Origin: Phycisphaerales bacterium
GTDB taxonomy: Bacteria; Planctomycetota; Phycisphaerae; UBA1845
Reading direction: 5' to 3'
DNA length: 64,000 bases
NCBI GenBank assembly: GCA_020852275.1
Contig: JADZBE010000034.1
Location: 62,001-126,000, forward strand
In this document: in pieces, positions 52,464-61,699 of the stretch
Layout of the letters: each line of letters opens with the position of its first letter
Position numbering within the stretch: position 1 is the stretch's first letter
Notes under the pieces: generated by a model
What the model was told of the DNA's origin: nothing
The model's input: only the letters and a program-made list of their open reading frames with translations
Databases searched by the model: none
Translations under genes and position numbers: made by a program

Positions 52464-53045
52464 CGGCTCCGCCTGTACGAGCGCCTTGAGACTCTGGTCA
52501 ACGAGTGCGAGCGGATGGGGAACGGGAAGGCGCGCGGGGCGCAGCAGGAGCTTTCGCCGCGTCAACGGTGCGCAGCGGGGCGCCTCCGCGACAGGCACAA
52601 CCCTGCGCGCGGTCAACCTCCGCGCGCACCCGCCGCATCACCCCGCTCGCGCCGCCGACGGCTGAGCCGCTCCTCCTCCCGAACCCGAACCGATCGCCGC
52701 GGTGTCAACAGCCCGTGTGGAGCACGGCCGCGTCCGTGCTTCCACGCTGCGACGACCCCCTGTAATCCGATACAGTAACCGTCCGCGCGGTCGGACTCAA
52801 GTGAAATCAGCACCGATCCACAACGTCGCGCAGGACAGCCGCATTTTGAGAATCCTCCGACCGGCGGGCGGCACGGTCTGGCGCCGTCGTCAGGAGGTGT
52901 CGAAATGCAGCCCAGAGCGACCCCGCGGCGTCCGCGGGCCTGCAGCAACGGACTTCCTCGTCGCGAGATGCGGCAATTCTCGCGCCATTCACCGCCGCCG
53001 GATAGATTCGCGACGCCGCCCCTGCGACAAAGGCGACGCCCGCGG
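52464..53045. other. Intergenic gap without recognised features
   Basis: The 582 bases between the HD gene and the polA stop contain only short overlapping frames in GC-rich sequence. I see no tRNA, terminator with U-tract, or clear repeat here. Translated frames in several phases are Arg/Pro-rich and unlike the neighbouring proteins. Confidence 0.4.
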
Positions 53046-56000
53046 TCACTTCGCCGCCAGCCAGTTCTTCGCCCAGCCCACATCCACGACGATCGGCACA
53101 TCGAGCGGAATCGCGCGGATCATCTTCTCGCGGATCATCCGGGCCTCGTGGTCCACCGTTGCCGCGGACACCTCGAACACCAGCTCGTCGTGAACCTGAA
53201 GCAGCATCCGAGCGGTCCATTTCAGACCCGGGGTTGCCGCTGCTGGGTTGCCCGGCTGCCTTGCTGCCTCGCTGCCTTGGTGCCTTGTTGCCTCGATGCT
53301 TATTTGCCTCGTTGCCCCGTTGCCGCGTTTGAGCGGTTCGCTTCCCGACGGGCGCGGCTCCGACCCGCGCGAGCGCATCAACTCCTGATGGATGTCCACC
53401 ATCGCGCGCTTGATGAGGTCCGCCGCGGAGCCTTGCACGACGGTGTTGACCGCGATGCGCTCGCCAAAGCTGACCTGCTGGCGGTTCTGCGACTGCAACT
53501 CGCGTATGGGGCGCCGCCTTCCCAGAATCGTCTCGACGTAGCCGTGACGCCGCGCGTGCGCCACGCACTGGTCGATGAAAGCGCGAATGCCCGGGTATCG
53601 CTCGAAGTAGCGGTCGATGAAACGCTTCGCCGCAGCCTGCGAAATCCCCAATCCCCGCGACAGACCGAACGCCCCCTGCCCGTAGATGATGCCGAAGTTG
53701 ACCGCCTTGGCGGCGCTGCGCTGCTCGGGCGTTACGGCCTCGAGCGGCACGTCGTTGACCTGCGACGCCACGAAGCGGTGAATGTCCTCTCCGTGCTCGA
53801 ACGCCTCCATCAACGCCACGTCCTTGCAGAAATGCGCCAGCAGCCGCAGCTCGATCTGTGAGTAGTCCGCCGCCAGCAGCACCGTGTCGGGCGAGCCGGC
53901 CACGAACGCCTCGCGTATCTGCTTGCCCAGCGGCGTGCGGATCGGGATGTTCTGCAAATTCGGATCACTGGAGGAAAGCCGTCCGGTGATCGCCCCCGTC
54001 TGGTGATACGAAGCGTGGATGCGCCCCGAGCGGCGGCTGACCATGCGCGGCAGCGTGTCCACGTACGTGCTCTTGAGCTTGAAAATCTCCCGGTACTGCA
54101 GCAGCAGCGGGGGCGCCGGGTGATCCGACTGCTCCACCAGCGCTTCGAGCGTGTCGGCGTCCGTGCTGCGCCCCGTTTTCGTCTTGCGAATCACCGGCAG
54201 CCGCAGCTCGTCGAACAGCACCTCGGCAAGCTGCTTCGTGGAGTCGATGTTGAACGGATGCCCGACGGCCTCGAACACCTCCTGCTTCAGCTCGTCGAGC
54301 TGCGCCTGCATCACGCCGCCGAGCCGTTCCAGCTTCGCCGCATCGATGGCCACGCCGTTGTGCTCCATCTCCGTCAGCACCTCGACCAGCGGCATCTCCG
54401 TCTCGTGAAAAAGCCGTTCCACGTGGCTGCCGCGCATCTGCCCATCAAAAAGCTCGTACAGCCGCCAGGTATAGTCGGCGTCCTCGGCCGCGTATTCACA
54501 CACGCGCCGCGTGTCCACGTGGTCCATCGAGATCTGGTTGCGGCCCGAGCCGATCAGGTCGGTGATGGGGATCATGCGATGCCCGAGCAGCCCCTGCGCC
54601 ATCGAGTCCAGCCCGTGTGACGAGCGCATCGGATCCAGAAGAAAACTTGCGACCATGGTGTCGAACATCTCGCCGCGCACTTCAATCCCCGCCTGCCGCA
54701 GCACAAGCATGTCGTATTTCATGTTTTGCCCGACCTTGCCGATCGCGGGGTCGGCGAAGACCGGGCGCAGGCGCGCGACGACGACGTCCTCAGGAATCGT
54801 CCGACCGGAGACGGAGCGGACGGCCACGTAGAACGCGCGACCCGCCTCGCATGAAAAGGACAGTCCGACGAGCTTGGCATGGACCGGATTCAGACCCGTC
54901 GTCTCCGTGTCGAAGGCGAAACGCGGTGATCGCTCCAGCAGCGCGACCAGAGCATCCAGTGCTTCGGGAGTGTCCACCAGGTCGTAGGTGAAGGTCTCCT
55001 GTGGCTGCGAGAGGTCGAAGAGCAGGCCTGCCTCAGCGCCGGGTTTCGAGGCCGCACCGGATGACCGGACGGATGGATCGCCCGCCGCTTGCTCCTCAGA
55101 AGGCTGGCCAGCGTCGGTGGGAGAGGACCCTCGGTCGCGCTTCGGGTTCTCAACGGCGTCGTGCGAGGCCGCTTCCTGACGGGCGCGGCTCTGAAAGGCG
55201 CGGCTCTGTTCGGTGGGGGAGGACCTTTGCTGGCGCTTCGGGTTCTGATTGGCCGCCTCCGTCCCCTGCGGTCGCGGCGACGCGCCTGCAGCGGCGACCT
55301 GCGTCCACTGCTGGCGCAGCGAGTTGAAGCCCAGTTCCTCGAAGATGGGCAGAGCGGCCGGGAAGTTGATCCGGTCCACGCGGCAACTTTCCAACTCGAA
55401 CTCGATCGGCACATCGCGCCGCAGCGTCACCAGCCGCCGGGTCCGCTCCAGCATCGGCGCAAACGCCTCCACGTTCTCGCGCATCTTCGGCGTCAGCTCG
55501 GCCGCGTGGCGCAACACCTCCTCCGCCGTGCCGTACTTCTCGATCAGCTTCACCGCCGTCTTCGGACCGATGCCCTTCACGCCCGGCACGTTGTCCGTCG
55601 TGTCCCCGCACAGCGTCTGAATCTCAATTGCCTGCTCCGGCGTGAAACCCTTCACTTCCTTGAGGCGCTCCGGGCCGACCACCTCGTCCTTCGTCGGATC
55701 CAGCAGGAATACGTTTGGACCCAGAAGCTGATCGAGGTCCTTGTCGCGGCTGACGAGGTAGCAGTTCAGCTCCGCGTTCGACCGCATCTTCTCCACGATC
55801 GTCGCCGCCACGTCGTCGGCCTCGAACCCCGGCAGGCGGAAGATCGGCAGCCCGATCCGCTCGATGATGGACACGATGCGGTCGGCCTGAAGGATGAAAT
55901 CCTCGGGCGTCGGGTCGCGGTGGGCCTTGTAGTTGGGGTCGATGTCGCGTCGAAAGACGGTCTCGTCCGACACGTCGAGCACGATCGCCAGGTAGTCCGG

Positions 56001-56159
56001 CCTGCGATCGCGGATCAACCCCAGCAGCATCTGGCAGAACACGTGCGTCGCCTTCGTCGGCTCGCCCGTCGGACTGGAGAGATCGCGGAAGGGCGCATAG
56101 AACGCCCGGAAGATCTGATAGTGGCCGTCGATCAGATAGAGGGATTTGGGCATTCGCAT
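53046..56159 (-). CDS. polA: DNA polymerase I with two repeat-derived insertions
   Basis: At 1,037 residues it is about 100 longer than E. coli Pol I. The 5'-nuclease domain starts LYLIDGHYQIFRAFYAPFRD. The proofreading domain keeps Exo I (FDTETTGLNP), Exo II (VGQNMKYDMLVL) and Exo III (YAAEDADYTW). The polymerase has motif A LLAADYSQIELRLLAHF, motif B AKAVNFGIIYGQGAFGLS and motif C LQVHDELVFEV. One insertion, Ser/Arg/Pro-rich, lies in the linker between nuclease and exonuclease (about 298-385). The second (about 928-977) separates the helix IKRAMVDIHQELM from TARMLLQVHDE. The start is the first of two Met codons at 56159. Confidence 0.95.
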   Translation of the reverse strand: MRMPKSLYLIDGHYQIFRAFYAPFRDLSSPTGEPTKATHVFCQMLLGLIRDRRPDYLAIVLDVSDETVFRRDIDPNYKAHRDPTPEDFILQADRIVSIIERIGLPIFRLPGFEADDVAATIVEKMRSNAELNCYLVSRDKDLDQLLGPNVFLLDPTKDEVVGPERLKEVKGFTPEQAIEIQTLCGDTTDNVPGVKGIGPKTAVKLIEKYGTAEEVLRHAAELTPKMRENVEAFAPMLERTRRLVTLRRDVPIEFELESCRVDRINFPAALPIFEELGFNSLRQQWTQVAAAGASPRPQGTEAANQNPKRQQRSSPTEQSRAFQSRARQEAASHDAVENPKRDRGSSPTDAGQPSEEQAAGDPSVRSSGAASKPGAEAGLLFDLSQPQETFTYDLVDTPEALDALVALLERSPRFAFDTETTGLNPVHAKLVGLSFSCEAGRAFYVAVRSVSGRTIPEDVVVARLRPVFADPAIGKVGQNMKYDMLVLRQAGIEVRGEMFDTMVASFLLDPMRSSHGLDSMAQGLLGHRMIPITDLIGSGRNQISMDHVDTRRVCEYAAEDADYTWRLYELFDGQMRGSHVERLFHETEMPLVEVLTEMEHNGVAIDAAKLERLGGVMQAQLDELKQEVFEAVGHPFNIDSTKQLAEVLFDELRLPVIRKTKTGRSTDADTLEALVEQSDHPAPPLLLQYREIFKLKSTYVDTLPRMVSRRSGRIHASYHQTGAITGRLSSSDPNLQNIPIRTPLGKQIREAFVAGSPDTVLLAADYSQIELRLLAHFCKDVALMEAFEHGEDIHRFVASQVNDVPLEAVTPEQRSAAKAVNFGIIYGQGAFGLSRGLGISQAAAKRFIDRYFERYPGIRAFIDQCVAHARRHGYVETILGRRRPIRELQSQNRQQVSFGERIAVNTVVQGSAADLIKRAMVDIHQELMRSRGSEPRPSGSEPLKRGNGATRQISIEATRHQGSEAARQPGNPAAATPGLKWTARMLLQVHDELVFEVSAATVDHEARMIREKMIRAIPLDVPIVVDVGWAKNWLAAK
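53228..53376. repeat. Repeat-derived insertion inside the polA palm region
   Basis: The stretch contains a run of 8-base-like GCCTTGCTGCCTCGCTGCCT variants (about 53260-53310), then TTCCCGACGGGCGCGGCTCC (about 53349-53368). Related sequence occurs at 26641-26680, 51396-51435 and in the CTTACGGTCGCGGCTC family. It is read in frame as about 50 residues rich in Gly, Ala, Arg, Gln and Pro. Confidence 0.7.
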
Positions 56160-56262
56160 GCACCGCTGCCTTCGAGCGGGGCCACGGACGTCCCGCGCAG
56201 CCGCGTGCTCCCGCCGCGGCCATTGTGCGGCGATACCCGCGCCCGCACAACCGCAGCAACGT

Positions 56263-56290
56263 TCGCTCCCTTACGGTCGCGGCTCTGTCT
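56263..56290. repeat. Intergenic copy of the GCTCCCTTACGGTCGCGGCTC repeat
   Basis: GTTCGCTCCCTTACGGTCGC is followed by GGCTCTG in the short gap between polA and the beta-helix gene. It is the cleanest copy of the family that also occurs inside the MutS-like, GT2-GT4 and polA genes. Confidence 0.7.
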
Positions 56291-56328
56291 GACTGTGCCC
56301 TTGGGCCTGCGCTCCCGCGAAGCTCTCG

Positions 56329-57861
56329 CTACCGGCACGTCGCCTGCGCGCAGGGTTGCGCGCAACCCTCGATACAAACGGGTTCATCGGATTCCGGGCG
56401 CCACTTCGCTTTCGCCTGGCCGCGGCGGGTGACCTTCGCTGTGTGCGACTTGGGTCGGCCTTGCGCGTCGGGCTGGGTGAAGCGGATGGTTGAGCCTTCC
56501 GGCAGGGTGGTGGTGGCCGTGGCTTTGAGCTTGCCGTTGTTGGTGCATTTCAGGTCGAGCGCCGCGATGGCCGGGCAGAGGGATTCGTAGCACCCGATGT
56601 CCACCCGCGCGCCGAGGATTCGCGGGTTGCCGTCGAGGTCGGTGGGCTGCGTGACGACCGAGTCGTCGCCGGCATCGACGCACGGGGAGTCGTCGCGCAG
56701 GCGCAGGTTCTCCTTGTCGGCGTCCACGAACAACGGATCATCGCCAAAGTTCCCGACGCCGCCGAATTCTCCGCTCCAGCCCTCAACGCAAGAGTAGTTA
56801 ATGCTGCCTGCATCCAGATACAACTGGTATCGCTCCAAGGATGACCCGCGCTTGGCCGTGTTTCCCCACAGCAGGCAGTCGGTGATCACCGGCGTGGACT
56901 CATCGGAGTGGGTGATGATCCCGCCGACGAGGAAGCCCGATCGGTTCCGGAAGAGCGTGCAGTTCGTGAATCGCGCCGTGCCTGCATGGAGGTAAGCCAC
57001 GCCGGCGTAGTCTTTCGCCTTGTTATCTACAAAGAGACAATCTTTGAACGACGGATCACCGAATCCGTAGTAGGCCCCGCCAATGTCGTCGGCTGTATTG
57101 CGAAGGAACAAGCATGATACAAAGCTGGACTCGTGACTGGAGGTCCACGCATTAAAGGCTCCTCCTCTGCCTCGCGTATGGTTGTCATAGAACTCGCAGT
57201 CAAGCATCTGCGGGCTTCCGCTTGTCCAATTCGTAATCGCACAGTTTTCGTTGCTTCTAAATGTACACCGTTCAATCGTCGGGGAGGCATTCTCGTTCCA
57301 AAGGCCGCCGCCACCCGTCGCGTAGTTGTCTTCAATCACGCAGTCGACGAGCCGCAAGTCTGAGCCCACATTGTATATCCCTCCTCCTCGGCCCGCTTCC
57401 TCGTGGCGATCATTATAACTGTCGCGTATGACGATTCCGTCCAGAGTTACGGTCTGCGGCGCGCCTACCACTTGAATAACGCGAATAGAGTTGTCCAAGA
57501 CCGACTGCAAGTCGCCGATGTTCCCGCTCAGGACAGTCAGGTTCTCAAATGAGTTGCGTTGGTCACGGTCAAGCTCGTCGCCGACGAACCCACCATAAAT
57601 GGCCGTTCCGCCGTGGGGGTGGAAACTGATGTCTCGGTCACCCGTGGTCGTCGGGGTGTACATTCCCGCTGCAACCCAAAGTTCATCGCCTGGATTGGAT
57701 CGGGCGATGGCGACTTGCAGGTCACAGTGTGCGTTAGTCCAGTCAGTTCCGTTGTCCGTTCCGTTGGCGTTGACATTGACGTAAATCACTTCGGCTACAA
57801 GCCGAGAATCTAAAATCGAGAGCGGAATTGTGAGAAGAACGAGAATAGGTGCAATGCGCAT
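56329..57861 (-). CDS. Secreted right-handed parallel beta-helix protein
   Basis: A 510-residue exported protein from ATG 57861 (GGGAGGT upstream; the track ORF adds 45 codons). The signal peptide APILVLLTIPLSILDSRLVA leads to VIYVNVNANGTDNGTDWTNAHCDLQVAIA, the usual opening of such beta-helix proteins, with repeated GGGIYN/GGGLWN and LVDCVIEDN/IERCTFRSN/FTNCTLFRN strands. DSPCVDAGDDSV, DLDGNPRILGARVDIGCYES is the standard end of the helix, followed by a Cys-rich C-terminal domain. It is a paralogue of the next upstream gene. Probably a surface or extracellular carbohydrate-binding or lyase-like protein. Confidence 0.87.
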   Translation of the reverse strand: MRIAPILVLLTIPLSILDSRLVAEVIYVNVNANGTDNGTDWTNAHCDLQVAIARSNPGDELWVAAGMYTPTTTGDRDISFHPHGGTAIYGGFVGDELDRDQRNSFENLTVLSGNIGDLQSVLDNSIRVIQVVGAPQTVTLDGIVIRDSYNDRHEEAGRGGGIYNVGSDLRLVDCVIEDNYATGGGGLWNENASPTIERCTFRSNENCAITNWTSGSPQMLDCEFYDNHTRGRGGAFNAWTSSHESSFVSCLFLRNTADDIGGAYYGFGDPSFKDCLFVDNKAKDYAGVAYLHAGTARFTNCTLFRNRSGFLVGGIITHSDESTPVITDCLLWGNTAKRGSSLERYQLYLDAGSINYSCVEGWSGEFGGVGNFGDDPLFVDADKENLRLRDDSPCVDAGDDSVVTQPTDLDGNPRILGARVDIGCYESLCPAIAALDLKCTNNGKLKATATTTLPEGSTIRFTQPDAQGRPKSHTAKVTRRGQAKAKWRPESDEPVCIEGCAQPCAQATCR

Positions 57862-57971
57862 AGATACCTCCCAGATGGAAAATGAATGGAATCGGCGGGT
57901 GAACCCGCGTGGAATGGGTGGAGGACCGCCGTTGACCAGATAAACGGCGGTCCTCCAAGGCTGCCAGCTCT

Positions 57972-59508
57972 CTACTCGCCGGATTGGGTTTCCCAATAAC
58001 CCATGTCAACGGTTACGACATCATCACCATCGCGATCTATTTTCCGGGTGCGCTTGCCAATGTCGTTGGATTCACTGATCGAGGAGTTGTTGCCCTTGTC
58101 AATAGAACGGGAACTACATACACCTCCACTGCAGTCCGATCCGTCGAGTATCAGGTTCGAATTGATGTTCTTGAAATTGGGGCTGACGGCCGTGTTGTGG
58201 TCGCCTTCATCCGTCCATGTCTCGAGGTCTTCGATGCATGCAAAGATGACGTCCGCCTGCACGTCGTCGTCAAAGTGGATCTGGTCGTCTTCGTTGTTGT
58301 GGTTGGTGGATTCATTGCCCCAGAGGATGCAGTTGGTCATGAGCACAAGCGATTCGGATTGCCAACTGGCCGTGTCCACGAAGATGCCGCCGCCCTTGTT
58401 GGATTCGCTGCACGTGTTCTTCGCCAGCGTCACATTGACCAGTTCCATCGGGCGCTGGCTCCAGATGCCTCCGCCCATGCCCGCGCTGTCGCCCGAGTCG
58501 CCGTCGCTGGCGATGTTCTCGTGGAATTGGCAATTAATCAGCACCGGCGCGGGACCGGTGGCCGTTGCCACCGCCAGGCCGCCGCCGAACGTGATGGCCG
58601 TGTTGTCAAGGAAATTGCACCCGGCAAGCACCACGGTGTTTGAGCCGCTACCGTGACCCGGCGTGATCCACAGGCCGCCGCCCCCGTGCTCCTGTCCGGA
58701 GGTGGTGTTGGTTCCCGTGCAGTCATTGTTCTTGAAAACGCAGTCGGTGATGGCGATGCGCGCATCGGCCACCATTCCGCCTCCGTTGGACACCGCGCTG
58801 TTGTTGTCGAACGTGCAGTTCACAAACGTCGCGTCGTCGCCAACTTCACTGGAATCGCCCTGCATGAATACCCCTCCGCCATAGTGATCCGCCGTATTGT
58901 TCTTGATCGTGCAGTTCGAAATGACCGGCTCCCCTTTCTCGATCCATATGCCGCCGCCATTGCGATCCGCTTCGTGGCTGACCGGTGGATCGGTCTCGTC
59001 GGGCCTGTCTGCCTCGCCGGCGATGATGGTAACGCCGTCGAGGATGGTGGTCGTGCCGACGCCCGAGTTGAATTTCACGACGTGCCAAGCCCGCACGATG
59101 GACGGAGAGACGACCACGACTCCAGTGAGGATGGTCTCGTAGTCCACGATGTCGCGCGCGTCGGGGTTCTGCCCCTGCAAACCCGCGTAGCCGCCGTAGA
59201 TCTCGACGCCGTCGGTGTCGATCAGAAACGTATCTTCTTCCTCGGTACCCGGGCTGTAGCTTCCCTGCGCCACTTTGATGACCCAATCGCCCGAGGCCGC
59301 GTCGACGGCCTCCGTCAGCGTCTTGTAGGCCGTGGCCCAACTGTTGCCGTTGCCGCTGCTCGAAATGCTGGCGTCGACGTACTTGACGGTGTCGGCATTA
59401 CCCACGGTCACCAACCCCAGCAGCAGGATCAGTGAGGCAGTTCCCCCCCCCCCCCCCCAACCGATGCCAGGTGCGACCTGTAACGATGTATAGTTCTTCT
59501 CGAAGCAT
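57972..59508 (-). CDS. Secreted beta-helix protein split by a poly-G tract (start out of frame)
   Basis: The body is a beta-helix protein like its downstream neighbour: VKYVDASISSSGNGNSWATAYKTLTEAVDA, then many NGGGIWIE/YGGGVFMQ/LVNVTLAKN strands, ending DMGYWETQSGE. The best start is ATG 59508, with AAGGAGG 6 bases upstream, but it encodes MLREELYIVTGRTWHRL and then runs into a tract of 16 G that puts it out of frame; translation would stop soon after. Removing one G, or adding two, joins it to TASLILLLGLVTVGNA, a good signal peptide. The track ORF start (59564) lacks such a site. Either the gene is phase-variable and OFF here, or the tract is misassembled. Coordinates span the ATG to the stop. 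Confidence 0.82.
59443..59458 (-). repeat. 16-nt homopolymeric G tract (C on plus strand)
   Basis: Sixteen consecutive C on the plus strand lie 17 codons after the likely start of the beta-helix gene, at the start of the signal peptide hydrophobic core. Slippage by one base would switch the reading frame. Confidence 0.9.
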
Positions 59509-59918
59509 GATGGATCCTCCTTGAAAATCACCGCCCAGCGCGCCGACCCTACGCGGGCCGTCACCGTGCACCACCGGGCCTATTCCTGATATCGGTGCGC
59601 GCGGCGAGAGCGGATCAATGTTTTCCAGCTTGACGGGCAGGCCGGCGAGCCGGTGGAATTGAACGGCGCGCGGTCAACGCCTAGACTTCCACGGGAGGCA
59701 TCCGCGGGCGAGTGTGGGGAGCGACAGGCGTCGGTTCGCTCGCGGCATGGGTCGGCCGGATGCATGTTTACGCGGAGTACCGCGAGAACATGCCACCCTC
59801 GCGAGAACAGGCCACTCTGTCCGGCTGGATGCGCCGCGGGAGCAGACTGCCCGCCGGGATGAATGTCGCTCTGCGGGACTGGACGTCGCCGATTTGCAAG
59901 GACGATGCACGACCGCTT
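59509..59918. other. Divergent intergenic region
   Basis: These 410 bases separate the minus-strand beta-helix gene from plus-strand nadD. Long frames across it (track ORF from 59712 and its antisense) are not supported by family length. No repeat or terminator is evident; promoters for both genes should lie here but are not clear enough to call. Confidence 0.4.
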
Positions 59919-60545
59919 ATGCCCGAAAAGATCGCACTCTACGGCGGGAGCTTCAACCCGATTCATCACGGGCATCTGATCGTCGCACGCCACATCGCCG
60001 AAGAGCTGCAGCTCGACCGCCTCATCTTCCTCCCCTCCGCGCAGCCGCCGCACAAGCCCACCGGCGCGCTGGCCGCAGCCGAGCACCGCTGCGCCATGGT
60101 CAAGCTGGCGATCGAGGGCGAGCACGCTTTTCAGTTCAGCGACCACGACCTGCGCGACGGACCCACCTACACCATCGACACCGTGGCGCACTTCCGCCAG
60201 GCGCTGGGCATGGACATCATCCTCTACTGGATCATCGGCTCGGACTCGCTCGTGGAGCTGACGACGTGGTACCGCGTGCGGGCGCTGGTGGACAGTTGCC
60301 GCATCGTCACCGCCGCCCGGCCCGGCTGGGAGCAGATCGACTGGAACCTGCTGCGCTCGCGGCTCAGCGAGGAGCAGATCGCCGTGCTTCAGTCCGGGGT
60401 GATGGACACGCCGCTGATGGACATCTCCGCCACGGACATCCGCCGCCGCGTCCGCTTGGGCAAGTCCATCCGCTACCTCGTCCCCGAGAAGATACGCAAC
60501 TACATCGACACCCACGGGCTGTACAAGACCGACGCCGGCGCGTAA
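59919..60545 (+). CDS. nadD: Nicotinate-nucleotide adenylyltransferase
   Basis: A 208-residue enzyme that joins nicotinate mononucleotide to ATP in NAD synthesis. The start ATG 59919 directly precedes PEKIALYGGSFNPIHHGHLIVA, the (G/S)xFxPxHxGH nucleotidyltransferase motif. The track ORF has 69 extra N-terminal codons that do not match the family length. FLPSAQPPHKP, WIIGSDSL and the C-terminal ISATDIRRRVRLGKSIRYLVP (ISSTxIR motif) are all present. The ribosome site is weak. It is followed by a tandem-repeat gap. Confidence 0.94.
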   Translation: MPEKIALYGGSFNPIHHGHLIVARHIAEELQLDRLIFLPSAQPPHKPTGALAAAEHRCAMVKLAIEGEHAFQFSDHDLRDGPTYTIDTVAHFRQALGMDIILYWIIGSDSLVELTTWYRVRALVDSCRIVTAARPGWEQIDWNLLRSRLSEEQIAVLQSGVMDTPLMDISATDIRRRVRLGKSIRYLVPEKIRNYIDTHGLYKTDAGA

Positions 60546-60893
60546 CGCCGCCCCAGTTCCGGGCGCGCAGCGACGATCCAACCCTGCGGGACTGCGGCGC
60601 TTGGACGCTGTCGGGTCGTGTCGCCGTGGAACGAAGGCACTGTGGAACGAAGCCACTGTGGAACGAAGGCACTGTGGCACGAAGCCACTGTGGAACGAAG
60701 GCACTGTGGAACGTAGACACTGTGGCACGAAGGCACTGTGGCACGAGGGCACTGTGGCACCGGTTTCCAACCGGTGGCTGTAGCACAGGTTTCCAACCTG
60801 TGCCGGCTGCGGACCGACCATTCCCTTTGCAAGTGAGAAACTCGACGCACATCCATTCCCGATGCCACGCCTCCGATGCTACGATGCCTTTCG
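60546..60893. repeat. 16-bp tandem repeat (60626-60753) and CCGGTTTCCAACCGG hairpins
   Basis: GTGGAACGAAGGCACT and close variants are repeated eight times without a break at 60626-60753, with a partial ninth. Directly after come ACCGGTTTCCAACCGGT and GCACAGGTTTCCAACCTGTGC, two small palindromes that recur at about 61535-61582. Such 'fixed' 16-mers can vary in copy number between strains. No gene is present. Confidence 0.85.
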
Positions 60894-61520
60894 ATGTCAT
60901 CAAATCCCGCGCAACTCAACATCCGCGACCTTCCATTGCGCTGGCGCACGTCCGACGCATGGGGATCCCAGGTTCTCAAGCACCCGCTCGCGCTGCTCAA
61001 CGATCACGCCCATCTTGAAAAGAAAGCCGCGGCCAACGCGCTGGAGCTGTTGAACCGCTGGCCCGAGCCGTGTCCACCGGAGAACTGGGTGCAGGCGATG
61101 ACCGCCGTGGCGCGCGACGAAGTGGAGCACCTCGCGCTGGTGGTGCGACTGCTGGCCCGGCGCGGCGGGCGGCTGACGCGGACCCACGCCAACCCCTACG
61201 CCGCGGCGCTGCGCGATCTTGTTCGCCACGGCCGCGGACCGCTCGAGCTGATCGACCGCCTCCTCGTCAGCGCGCTGATCGAACTGCGGTCATGCGAGCG
61301 ATTCGAGATTCTCGCCCGGTGCTGCGACGACGCGCAGCTTGCCCGCGTCTATCGCGGCCTGTGGGCGTCGGAGGCCGGGCACTACCTCAGCTTCCTCGGA
61401 CTCGCCCGCGCGCTGCCTGACGCGACGCGCGTGGACGAGCGATGGGAGTGGATGCTGGACCGCGAGTCGCGGATCATCGCCTCCCAGCCGCCAGGCCCGC
61501 GGATGCACGGCGGCATCTAA
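60894..61520 (+). CDS. miaE: tRNA-(ms2io6A)-hydroxylase MiaE
   Basis: A 208-residue diiron hydroxylase that converts ms2i6A to ms2io6A at tRNA position 37. The ferritin-like carboxylate ligands lie in NDHAHLEKKAAANAL, AVARDEVEHLALVVRLLARRGG and LWASEAGHYLSFLGLA (EXXH pairs). PLALLNDHAHLEKKAA and RTHANPYAAALR fit the family well. The start ATG 60894 is six codons after the track start; the ribosome site is weak. No partner gene (miaA, miaB) is nearby. Palindromic repeats flank it on both sides. Confidence 0.92.
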   Translation: MSSNPAQLNIRDLPLRWRTSDAWGSQVLKHPLALLNDHAHLEKKAAANALELLNRWPEPCPPENWVQAMTAVARDEVEHLALVVRLLARRGGRLTRTHANPYAAALRDLVRHGRGPLELIDRLLVSALIELRSCERFEILARCCDDAQLARVYRGLWASEAGHYLSFLGLARALPDATRVDERWEWMLDRESRIIASQPPGPRMHGGI

Positions 61521-61699
61521 CCGGTGAGTGTGGCACCGGTTTCCAACCGGTGAGTGTAGCACAGGTTTCCTACCTGTGCGGTCTTGGAAAGACGCCGCGA
61601 GCTTTCAACCGTTCACGGGCAGGAAGACGCTTTACCGGAAAGCGCGAGGTTGGCGATCGCTGCGAGCAGGCCCATCGTGAGCCGCTCCCGCCTGAGTCG
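61521..61699. repeat. Convergent spacer with CCGGTTTCCAACCGG palindromes
   Basis: ACCGGTTTCCAACCGGT (about 61536-61552) and GCACAGGTTTCCTACCTGTGC (about 61559-61579) repeat the pair found after the 16-bp tandem array. They sit between the convergent miaE and ABC transporter genes and could fold as terminator-like hairpins. Confidence 0.7.

Noticed and set aside
59580-60821. 413-aa minus-strand ORF with CHSAFVPQCLRSTV repeats
   Set aside because: It is produced by the 16-bp tandem repeat and the antisense of nadD.
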